Shown here: positions 31,527 through 39,114 of the stretch, piece after piece
Layout: each line of letters begins with the position of its first letter
How positions within the stretch are numbered: position 1 is the stretch's first letter
Source of the DNA: Algorimicrobium sp002414705
GTDB taxonomy: Bacteria; Bacteroidota; Bacteroidia; Flavobacteriales; Flavobacteriaceae
Length of the DNA: 64,000 bases
Assembly (NCBI GenBank): GCA_963972425.1
Contig: CAXAUF010000005.1
Coordinates: 1 to 64,000, forward strand
Direction: 5' to 3'
Notes under the pieces: model-generated
The model's input: only the letters and a program-made list of their open reading frames with translations
Databases searched by the model: none
Told to the model about the DNA's origin: nothing
Program-made: the position numbers and the translations under genes

Positions 31527-33362
31527 ATGGCAGGATCTAGACTTAAATCACTAAAAGACAAGGACAAAACAAGTTTAAAAAAGTCGTTTAGTGCCTTAAT
31601 TTATATTCCACGTTTCTTTAAAGAAATTTGGAAAACAAACAAAAAACGTTTCCTCTTATCGGCTGTTTGCCGATTAATTGGTGCTATTTTACCTGTTATA
31701 ATTCTATGGATTGGAAAGGTTATTATAGATGAAATTATCCTTCAGTCTGGAACAGATGCAACAGATTTTAATAGACTTTGGACTTATGTTGCCATAGAGT
31801 TTGGATTAATAGTGTTGTCTGATTTGGTTAGTCGTGCCATATCATTAACAGATAGCCTTTTGGGCGACGCCTATTCTATAGATTCTTCCGTTAGAATTAT
31901 TAAAAAAACCAATCAAATAGATATTAGTTTATTAGAGGATTCTGAATTTTATGATAAACTTGAGAGAGCCAGAACCCAAACTGCAGGACGTGTTGGACTC
32001 ATATCAAACGCGTTGGGTGAAATACAAAGTTTAATTTCTATAGCCACACTTGTTGCTGGATTAATTTATTTTGAACCTTATCTGATAATTTTACTGGTGT
32101 TGAGTATTATTCCTTCGTTTGTTAATGAAATTTGGTTTAGTCAGCAGCAATACTCTTTAGCTAGAGGTTGGACAGCCGAAAGACGCGAATTGGATTATTT
32201 GCGTTTTATAGGCGCTAACAGTCAAACGGCCAAAGAAATTAAACTTTTTGGACTAACAGATTTTGTTGTTAATCGTTTTAAAAACCTATCAGAAGAATAT
32301 TATCAATTAAATAAAAAACTAGCCGTAAAACGTTCGGCTTTAGGCTTTGTGTTTAATGTATTAGGAACTTTAAGTTATTATGGCGCTTATGTTTTTATTA
32401 TTTACCGCGTGGTTTCTGGATCCATTACATTGGGTGAATTAACATTCTTATCTGGATCCTTTAACCGGTTAACACGAAATCTTCAAGACTTCTTTTCAAA
32501 ATTTACGCGTATAACAGAAAGTGCGCTTTATTTAAAGGACTATTTTGAATTTATTGATATTTCCATCATTCCAAAACATGCTGAAGACCAAATAATACCT
32601 AAAAAAATTATATCTGGTTTTGAATTTAAAGATGTTCATTTTTCATATCCAGATTCGGATAATGAAATTCTAAAAGGTGTGAATTTTAAAATTTCAGCAG
32701 GCGAAAAAATGGCTTTTGTTGGTCAAAATGGCGCTGGAAAAACAACACTCACAAAATTACTATTGCGTTTTTATGAACCCACTTCCGGAGAAATTTTATT
32801 AGATGGTATTAATATTAATCGCTTTAAAAAGGAGGACTATCAAAAGTATTTTGGTGTGATATTTCAGGATTTCTTCCGGTATGAATTTACCGTAAGAGAA
32901 AATATTGCTATTGGTGATATTGACGAATTAGACAATCAAGAAAAAATTGAACATGCGGCAGAATTAAGTTTAGCTAACCAAGTTATTTCGGAATTAAAAC
33001 AAGGCTATGACCAACAACTTGGAAAACGTTTTGCAAAAGGACAAGAGTTATCTGGAGGCCAGTGGCAAAAAGTAGCTTTAGCTAGAGCGTACATGAAAAA
33101 TGCCGAAGTGATGATTTTGGATGAACCAACATCTGCATTAGATGCCAAAGCAGAAAGCGATGTTTTTAAGCGTTTCATTGGTTTAACACAAGGCAAAACC
33201 AGCATCATAATTTCACACAGATTCAGTACTGTTAGGCAAGCTGACCGCATTTTAGTTCTGGAATCTGGAAAAATATTAGAAGTTGGGACGCACGAACAAT
33301 TAATGGCAAACCAGGACTTGTATGCCAAACTCTTTGAGCTACAAGCGGAAGGCTATCAATAA
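31527..33362 (+). CDS. ABC transporter, fused permease and ATPase (exporter type)
   Basis: A 611-residue half-transporter. The N-terminal ~340 residues carry six membrane segments of the ABC exporter fold. The C-terminal nucleotide-binding domain has Walker A (GQNGAGKTT near 398-406), a signature LSGGQWQKVALARA near 507-520, Walker B VMILDEPTSALD near 526-537 and the ISHR H-loop. The variant LSGGQWQ is typical of lipid/peptide/multidrug exporters and of those near bacteriocin loci. It would function as a homodimer. Substrate unknown. It lies between the SufT-like gene and DUF2480, where I recall no transporter in related suf loci. An insertion is possible. Confidence 0.88.
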   Translation: MAGSRLKSLKDKDKTSLKKSFSALIYIPRFFKEIWKTNKKRFLLSAVCRLIGAILPVIILWIGKVIIDEIILQSGTDATDFNRLWTYVAIEFGLIVLSDLVSRAISLTDSLLGDAYSIDSSVRIIKKTNQIDISLLEDSEFYDKLERARTQTAGRVGLISNALGEIQSLISIATLVAGLIYFEPYLIILLVLSIIPSFVNEIWFSQQQYSLARGWTAERRELDYLRFIGANSQTAKEIKLFGLTDFVVNRFKNLSEEYYQLNKKLAVKRSALGFVFNVLGTLSYYGAYVFIIYRVVSGSITLGELTFLSGSFNRLTRNLQDFFSKFTRITESALYLKDYFEFIDISIIPKHAEDQIIPKKIISGFEFKDVHFSYPDSDNEILKGVNFKISAGEKMAFVGQNGAGKTTLTKLLLRFYEPTSGEILLDGININRFKKEDYQKYFGVIFQDFFRYEFTVRENIAIGDIDELDNQEKIEHAAELSLANQVISELKQGYDQQLGKRFAKGQELSGGQWQKVALARAYMKNAEVMILDEPTSALDAKAESDVFKRFIGLTQGKTSIIISHRFSTVRQADRILVLESGKILEVGTHEQLMANQDLYAKLFELQAEGYQ

Positions 33363-33379
33363 TTTATTAACTTTATACT

Positions 33380-33886
33380 ATGGCAGAAGAGATTATTAAT
33401 CGTGTTGCAAATAGCAAACTGATAACCTTTAATTTGGAGGATTATTACCCAAAAGGACCTCGCATAATTTTAGATATTAAAGATTGGTTATTAGAAGGTA
33501 TTGTACTTCGTGAAAAAGATTTTAGAGAACAGGTAAAAAATCATGATTGGCAGCACTATCAAGATGCCTATGTAGCAATTCTGTGTTCCACAGATGCTAT
33601 TGTCCCAGCTTGGGCGTATATGCTGATTACTATATCTTTAGAATCTGTAGCTAAAAAAAGTGTTTTAGGCGATTTAGAAGCATTGGAAACAGCTTTATAC
33701 CAAGATATTGTTTCAAATTTAGATGTTTCTGAATATCAAGATAAAGCCATTATTATTAAAGGATGTTCAAAAAAACCCGTTCCTGTAAACGCTTATCTCA
33801 TGATTTCCAACAAACTAAAACCAATTGCAAAATCTATAATGTTTGGTGAAGCATGCTCAAGTGTGCCATTATTTAAAAGAAAATAG
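33380..33886 (+). CDS. DUF2480 family protein
   Basis: A 168-residue cytosolic protein of the Bacteroidota-specific DUF2480 family, regularly encoded beside suf genes. It has no signal peptide or membrane segment. Features include FNLEDYYPKGPRIILDIKDW near the start, AILCSTDAIVPAWAYMLI in the middle and a C-terminal half with IIKGCSKKPVPVNAYLMIS. The conserved cysteines (in LCST and KGCS) and the location suggest a link with Fe-S biogenesis, which is inference. It starts 17 bp after the ABC transporter gene. Confidence 0.87.
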   Translation: MAEEIINRVANSKLITFNLEDYYPKGPRIILDIKDWLLEGIVLREKDFREQVKNHDWQHYQDAYVAILCSTDAIVPAWAYMLITISLESVAKKSVLGDLEALETALYQDIVSNLDVSEYQDKAIIIKGCSKKPVPVNAYLMISNKLKPIAKSIMFGEACSSVPLFKRK

Positions 33887-33894
33887 TATTTTTG
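33887..33894 (+). promoter_or_regulatory. Putative -7 element of the DUF3078 gene
   Basis: TATTTTTG fits TAnnTTTG, overlaps the last base of the DUF2480 stop and lies 35 bp before the ATG at 33930. Confidence 0.5.
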
Positions 33895-33929
33895 TCAGGT
33901 TATTAACTACTAATTAATTCATTAAACGT

Positions 33930-34865
33930 ATGAAAAGAATATTTACTATTGGTATGATGCTGCTTGCGACAGCCTCATTTTCGCAGACTAAAGAAGAATT
34001 GAAAGAACAAAAATCTGAAAAACAAGCCGCTGCAGATGCATTACAAGCTGAAGCAGATGACTTACAAAAACAAATTGATGCCTTTCCAGGCTGGAAATTT
34101 GGTGCATTTGGTACCGTAGGTGCTAGTTTTTCTGAATTTAACAATTGGTATGGACAAGGAACACCTAACAATGCTTCTGGAAACATAACGCTTACTGTTA
34201 ATCCGTATGCAAAATTAGATCGCGAAAAATATTTCTGGTACAATACTGCTAACATTAACCTAAGCTGGGTGAAATTTGATGACAAAGACGATCCAACAGA
34301 TGATGATAGCTTTAGAGAAGCCAATGATGTATTTAACGTAACATCATTATTTGGTTATAAAATAGCTAAAAATTTAGCAGCTTCTACGCTTGCTGAATAC
34401 CGTACAACGTTAATCAACAACTTTAACGATCCTGGATATTTAGACGTTGGTGTTGGTGTTACATGGACACCTATTGAAAATTTAATCGTGGTAGTTCACC
34501 CGTTAAACTATAACTTCGTATTTGCGGATAATAATGCTATTTTCGACTCATCTCTTGGTGCTAAAGTAGTAGCAAATTATGGTCGTTCTTTTGGGAAACT
34601 AGATTTCAACTCGAACCTGTCTGCTTTTATGAGTTATGAAGATTCTAACTTATCTAACTGGACATGGATTAACGCTATTAGCTATAAGTTATGGAAAGGT
34701 ATTGGTTTAGGTTTTGAATTGGGATTAAGAGACAACAAGCAAGAAGCTGTTAATTTTGCATTTAAAGAATGGGATACTACAGGAACTGCTGCACAACCAA
34801 GTTTTGATAATGTAGATAATGATTTACAAATTTACACGACGTTTGGTTTGAGCTACTCGTTCTAA
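33930..34865 (+). CDS. DUF3078 outer-membrane beta-barrel-like protein
   Basis: A 311-residue exported protein (MKRIFTIGMMLLATASFSQ signal) with a short coiled-coil region (TKEELKEQKSEKQAAAD, about 20-50) followed by an aromatic-rich beta-strand domain of the DUF3078 family, ending in a terminal aromatic strand (YTTFGLSYSF). The alternating strands and C-terminal Phe fit an outer-membrane beta-barrel. Function unknown. Expressed from its own promoter-like element and ended by a strong terminator shared with the convergent hflX. Confidence 0.85.
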   Translation: MKRIFTIGMMLLATASFSQTKEELKEQKSEKQAAADALQAEADDLQKQIDAFPGWKFGAFGTVGASFSEFNNWYGQGTPNNASGNITLTVNPYAKLDREKYFWYNTANINLSWVKFDDKDDPTDDDSFREANDVFNVTSLFGYKIAKNLAASTLAEYRTTLINNFNDPGYLDVGVGVTWTPIENLIVVVHPLNYNFVFADNNAIFDSSLGAKVVANYGRSFGKLDFNSNLSAFMSYEDSNLSNWTWINAISYKLWKGIGLGFELGLRDNKQEAVNFAFKEWDTTGTAAQPSFDNVDNDLQIYTTFGLSYSF

Positions 34866-34888
34866 ATCAAACACTATATAAAATTAAA

Positions 34889-34920
34889 AAAGCTCCGAAG
34901 GTTACCTTCGGAGCTTTTTA
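34889..34920. terminator. Bidirectional terminator between the DUF3078 gene and hflX
   Basis: Perfect 25-bp palindrome around a single central base (arms AGCTCCGAAGGT / ACCTTCGGAGCT, 34891-34915), with A run before and T run after, so it can stop transcription from both sides. Confidence 0.88.
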
Positions 34921-34958
34921 TTTTTAAACCATACCATCAATAATAAAACTGATGTTAT

Positions 34959-36173
34959 TTATTCTTCTTCATCGTTATAATCGGGATATAAAAAGTGATT
35001 ATAAGGAAAACGGGTAACATGAATTTGGCGAACCTCATCATATACACGCTTTTTAAATTCGTTCATATTCTGTTTGTTTAATGCCGAAATAAATAAGGCA
35101 TTATTTCCAACCCGATTCATCCACGTTTTTTGCCATTCCTGTAACGAGTAATGCGCTTCGGTACGTTCCACTTCCAAATCTGTTTCATCATAAGGTTCCG
35201 GTTGGTAGGCGTCAATTTTATTAAAAACCATGATCGTTTCTTTATCTGCACTATCAATTTCACCTAAAATTTTGTTTACAGAATCTATATGATCTTCAAA
35301 ATTAGGATGTGAAATATCGACCACGTGTAATAACAAATCGGCCTCGCGAACCTCATCCAGCGTGCTTTTAAAACTCTCTACTAATTGTGTTGGTAGCTTT
35401 CTAATAAATCCTACGGTATCGGTTAATAGGAATGGTAAATTTTGAATGACCACTTTCCTTACCGTTGTATCTAATGTAGCGAATAATTTGTTTTCGGCAA
35501 ATACATCACTTTTACTAATGGTATTCATCAGAGTTGATTTCCCTACGTTAGTGTACCCAACAAGCGCTACACGCACCATTTTACCACGATTACCGCGTTG
35601 CACAGACATTTGCTTGTCTATGGTCTTTATTTTATCTTTTAATAACGCAATTTTATCTCGAACAATACGTCTGTCTGTTTCAATTTCCGTTTCTCCAGGT
35701 CCACGCATACCAATACCACCTTTCTGGCGCTCTAGGTGTGTCCACATCCCTTTAAGTCGTGGCAATAAGTATTCACATTGTGCTAATTCCACTTGGGTTC
35801 TGGCATAACTTGTTTGGGCACGTTGTGCAAAAATATCAAGGATTAAATTGGTTCTATCTAGAACTTTACATTCCAGAATTTTACTAATATTACGTTCTTG
35901 AGCAGACGATAATTCATCATCAAAAATAGCAGTGCCTATATCATTTTCTTCAATGTATTTGCGGACTTCCTCCATTTTACCTTTTCCAATAAAGGTTTTA
36001 GGATTCGGCATATCCATTTTTTGGGTAAAGCGTTTTAAGACCTCACCACCTGCCGTGTAGGTCAGAAATTCCAATTCATCTAAATATTCTTTAGATTTGT
36101 CTTCATCCTGACTTTTTGTAATGACTCCAATTAATACGGCACGTTCGTGCGTTATATCTTTTTTTTCTATCAT
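34959..36173 (-). CDS. hflX: Ribosome-associated GTPase HflX
   Basis: A 404-residue GTPase that binds 50S subunits and rescues stalled or heat-damaged ribosomes. It has an N-terminal HflX domain (IGKGKMEEVRKYI, FDDELSSAQERN), a coiled linker containing the conserved GMWTHLERQKGGIGMRGPGE cut across the start of the G domain, then G1 VALVGYTNVGKST near residue 207, G3 LTDTVGFIRKLP and G4 MVFNKID. The ATG at 36173 (MIEKKD) is used; the upstream TTG would add six residues. A -7 element lies 15 bp before the start. The C-terminus is acidic (DEEE). Confidence 0.94.
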   Translation of the reverse strand: MIEKKDITHERAVLIGVITKSQDEDKSKEYLDELEFLTYTAGGEVLKRFTQKMDMPNPKTFIGKGKMEEVRKYIEENDIGTAIFDDELSSAQERNISKILECKVLDRTNLILDIFAQRAQTSYARTQVELAQCEYLLPRLKGMWTHLERQKGGIGMRGPGETEIETDRRIVRDKIALLKDKIKTIDKQMSVQRGNRGKMVRVALVGYTNVGKSTLMNTISKSDVFAENKLFATLDTTVRKVVIQNLPFLLTDTVGFIRKLPTQLVESFKSTLDEVREADLLLHVVDISHPNFEDHIDSVNKILGEIDSADKETIMVFNKIDAYQPEPYDETDLEVERTEAHYSLQEWQKTWMNRVGNNALFISALNKQNMNEFKKRVYDEVRQIHVTRFPYNHFLYPDYNDEEE

Positions 36174-36188
36174 AAACTGTGTAAAGCA

Positions 36189-36196
36189 CAAAGTTA
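36189..36196 (-). promoter_or_regulatory. Putative -7 element of hflX
   Basis: TAACTTTG on the minus strand, ending 15 bp before the hflX ATG, which implies a very short leader. The divergent nuclease-fold gene starts at 36249, so both promoters share about 75 bp. Confidence 0.5.
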
Positions 36197-36248
36197 ATCA
36201 ATTGAAGTCACTTTAATTTGTATATTTTTAACGCAGATACTAAAATTC

Positions 36249-37214
36249 ATGAGCGATTTGGAAAAACCTACACTTTTATCAGAAACCTTTACCATAGCTT
36301 TTTACAATACCGAAAACTTATTTGATATTTATAATAACCAAAGTAAAAACGATCGAGATTATTTACCAAATTCTGATAAACTTTGGACTAAGAAACGCTA
36401 CCAAAACAAGCTTGACAACATAGGATTATCTATTTCTAAAATTGGCCATCCCGAAACGAATGGTTTACCCAGTATTATTGGTTTAGCCGAAATAGAAAAT
36501 GGGAAAGTAATTCAGGATTTGTTGGATACAATGCATTTAAAAGATGTGCCTTACGACTTTGTGCATTTTAACTCCAAGGACGAACGTGGTATAGATGTGG
36601 CTTTAGTTTATAATAAATCTGAGTTTACGGTAACACATTCTGAAATTTTTGCTTTAACATTTGAAAGACCCGAAGGTGGTAACGATTTTACGCGAGACAT
36701 TCTACTAGTAACAGGATTACTAAAAGGCGAAACGATTTCGGTTTTGGTAAATCATTGGTCCTCCAGACGTGAAGGCACCGAACAAACGGAAGCGAAACGC
36801 TTACAGTCTTCCAAAAAAGTGAGTCACATAATAACAGCTATTCAAGCTAAACAAGTAGATGCTAAAATAATTATTATGGGCGATTTTAATGATGATCCGC
36901 ATTGCAAAAGTATTGTTCAGCTTATAGAAAATCATAATTTATATAACCCAATGAAAACGTTGCGTTCTTATAATCGTGGAAGTTTGGTACACGACAGGAA
37001 ATGGCATTTATTTGATCAGATCCTGTTTACGATGCCTTTTTTTGAATCGCGAAAAAATTATTTGGAATTTGATTCGGCTCATATTTTTGATGCCGATTTT
37101 TTAAAGGAAACCAAAGGAAAATATAGAGGAGCACCATTAAGGACGTATGCTGGCTATGAACACAAAGGTGGTTTTAGCGATCATTTTCCAGTTTTTATAA
37201 CATTGAAAAAGTAG
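36249..37214 (+). CDS. Endonuclease/exonuclease/phosphatase-fold enzyme, cytosolic paralogue
   Basis: A 321-residue member of the DNase I/EEP superfamily without a signal peptide. Key motifs: AFYNTENLFD near residue 17 (Asn metal ligand), IIGLAEIEN (catalytic Glu), RGIDVALVY, LVNHWSSR (His), IMGDFNDDP (Asp/Asn) and the C-terminal GGFSDHFPV (catalytic Asp-His). All active-site residues are kept. It is paralogous to the enzyme at 42005, which is exported; this one would stay in the cytoplasm. It may act on nucleic acids or phosphoesters. Substrate not determined. Divergent from hflX. Confidence 0.86.
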   Translation: MSDLEKPTLLSETFTIAFYNTENLFDIYNNQSKNDRDYLPNSDKLWTKKRYQNKLDNIGLSISKIGHPETNGLPSIIGLAEIENGKVIQDLLDTMHLKDVPYDFVHFNSKDERGIDVALVYNKSEFTVTHSEIFALTFERPEGGNDFTRDILLVTGLLKGETISVLVNHWSSRREGTEQTEAKRLQSSKKVSHIITAIQAKQVDAKIIIMGDFNDDPHCKSIVQLIENHNLYNPMKTLRSYNRGSLVHDRKWHLFDQILFTMPFFESRKNYLEFDSAHIFDADFLKETKGKYRGAPLRTYAGYEHKGGFSDHFPVFITLKK

Positions 37215-37222
37215 CAATAATT

Positions 37223-37600
37223 TTAAACAGCTTGCCAGAGTATTACGGATAATATAATACATGCTATTGGAAGCATCCAGAGCAAAAAGATAGAATGATT
37301 TTGAGTCTTTTTATTTAGCATTTTAGCGTTTAGTACTTTTCGCTTTCTTCCTGCATATTGCACCCAGTTTTTAAAGAATATAAAAACAGATGCCATAATA
37401 AATAATGCCCATGCTTTATCTTGAGACATAGTATTCATATTCATTTGATTGGAAAATCCGGCAAAAAACATACCCAAAAGCAGTAATATGGCACACTGTA
37501 AAATTGAAATATAGATAGTGGCAAACTGATTTGCATTTTTGCTCTTACGATTTTTATAGTGCTTGAAAGTGCTAAAAAAAAGAGAATCGAAAATCGTCAT
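37223..37600 (-). CDS. Small membrane protein, three predicted helices
   Basis: A 125-residue protein of unknown function with hydrophobic segments at about 29-48, 64-78 and 103-123, and a basic loop (KNWVQYAGRKRKVLNAKML) between the second and third. No recognised domain. It is flanked by a nuclease-fold gene on the other strand (stops 8 bp apart) and a hairpin terminator upstream of its start, so it is probably monocistronic. Confidence 0.65.
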   Translation of the reverse strand: MTIFDSLFFSTFKHYKNRKSKNANQFATIYISILQCAILLLLGMFFAGFSNQMNMNTMSQDKAWALFIMASVFIFFKNWVQYAGRKRKVLNAKMLNKKTQNHSIFLLWMLPIACIILSVILWQAV

Positions 37601-37624
37601 ATTTATTATCTTGGTATAAAATTA

Positions 37625-37660
37625 AAAACCTGCTAAATGTAATCATTAGCAGGTTTTTTA
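37625..37660. terminator. Hairpin terminator downstream of the DUF5689 gene
   Basis: Inverted repeat AACCTGCTAA (37627-37636) / TTAGCAGGTT (37646-37655), 10 bp perfect with a 9-nt loop and T runs on both sides. It ends the minus-strand DUF5689 transcript at 37679. Confidence 0.85.
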
Positions 37661-37678
37661 TATAATTAATTACAACTA

Positions 37679-39076
37679 TTATTCAGTTGCAAAAATATTG
37701 AAGTTATCAATTTGATAAGCACCGTCTAAAGATGTATCTGTTCCAGATCCTGTAACTTTAAATGCTACATAAAGTGTTCCTGTGTAACCAGAAATATCAA
37801 TTAAACCTGAATCAACCATTTCATACCAACTATTGTCTTGTGTTGGTAAACTAGCCGATACCGCTTCCCAAGTAGCACCTAACACATCTGTTCCATCAAA
37901 ATCTGTAGAAATAAATACTTCTAATGTATTGGCTGGAGATTCTAAATGGTGTTGAGCTGCAGAAAAGTTTAATTTTTCATCATCTTGAGCATCCATATCA
38001 ATACCTGGAGACACTAACCAAGCAATATTTACTGGACTTCCTGAATTATAGGTGCTGAATTCTGTATAACCATTATTATCAAAGGTTTTTTCTCTCCAAA
38101 CCCAGTTACCTGCTTCAGCAAAGTTTGTCCAACCTGGAAGGTCTAAATTGGTGTTATTTGTTACCATTTCAAAATCTTCGCTAAAAATAGCAACTGCTAA
38201 AGAGCAACGTTCACCTTCTAAATTTACATCATCAATAGCGTTTAAAGCTAATACTACAGATGCTCCATCAAACGTTTTGTTTACAACAGCTTTTAGTGTT
38301 CCGTTCCCTTCTGGTAATAACTCATTTTTAAAAGTTGAAAATCCACTAGTTTCAAGATTGATACTTGTATAATTTACACCACCACAAGATTGTACCGCTC
38401 TTTTTGTATCAAAATCTTCCATTGGATCAAAATAACGTTTTCCTAAAACGTTATCAGCGAACTCAACATCATTTAATTGTACAAACACACCAACAAGACT
38501 TGAATTTATTTGAGAAACAGTTACGCTTAAAGGCACTATTTCTTCAGTAACAGATGATCTAAAAACGTGTGTTCTTGCACGAGTTTGTCCCAAACTTGTT
38601 ACGGTTGTTCCGTATTGATCTGTTTCAGTTCCACCTCCAATAGCAGTAACACCATTACCTACACGTTCTTCACCAATAAATAAATCTTTTAAACTTACGT
38701 AAACCTCACGACCAAAGTTAAATTGATTATAAGTATCCACTTGGTTAATTATTACTTTAATAGCAGTGGTTGGGCTTGATGGACTATCTTGAAGATAGAA
38801 TTCTTTAAAGAAATTTCCAGATCTATCAGAAGAAGATACATATCCTTTAATGTAAATATTTTCATCAATTGGCTCAATAAAATCACCTTCAGTATACATA
38901 GCTTTTGCTTCAGCTATTGAAACTTCAGTTCCATTAGCTAATAAGGTGTTTAATCGTGCATTTTCTTCATCACCTAAACTTGTAGGAATGGTATAATCGT
39001 CATCTTGCACACAAGATACAATAGCTAAACTAGCAACTATTGTTAATACTAGGGTTAGAAATTTATTTGTTTTCAT
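37679..39076 (-). CDS. DUF5689 lipoprotein with C-terminal choice-of-anchor J domain
   Basis: A 465-residue lipoprotein (lipobox IVSC, Cys22). The N-terminal domain (about 45-285) is DUF5689, with an OB-like SIAEAKAMYTEGDF...IYIKGYVSSSDRSGNF...FYLQD pattern that recalls nucleic-acid-binding OB modules. The C-terminal ~170 residues form a choice-of-anchor J / jelly-roll domain (FSEDFE, LPGWTNFAEAGNW, AWLVSPGIDM, GAYQIDNFNIFATE). It lies 38 bp downstream of the TonB receptor gene on the same strand, so it probably serves as the surface-exposed binding lipoprotein of that receptor, as SusD does for SusC. The ligand is not known. Confidence 0.85.
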   Translation of the reverse strand: MKTNKFLTLVLTIVASLAIVSCVQDDDYTIPTSLGDEENARLNTLLANGTEVSIAEAKAMYTEGDFIEPIDENIYIKGYVSSSDRSGNFFKEFYLQDSPSSPTTAIKVIINQVDTYNQFNFGREVYVSLKDLFIGEERVGNGVTAIGGGTETDQYGTTVTSLGQTRARTHVFRSSVTEEIVPLSVTVSQINSSLVGVFVQLNDVEFADNVLGKRYFDPMEDFDTKRAVQSCGGVNYTSINLETSGFSTFKNELLPEGNGTLKAVVNKTFDGASVVLALNAIDDVNLEGERCSLAVAIFSEDFEMVTNNTNLDLPGWTNFAEAGNWVWREKTFDNNGYTEFSTYNSGSPVNIAWLVSPGIDMDAQDDEKLNFSAAQHHLESPANTLEVFISTDFDGTDVLGATWEAVSASLPTQDNSWYEMVDSGLIDISGYTGTLYVAFKVTGSGTDTSLDGAYQIDNFNIFATE

Positions 39077-39114
39077 AATAAATAATATTTTTAATTAATT
39101 TTTCTTTTTCGTTT

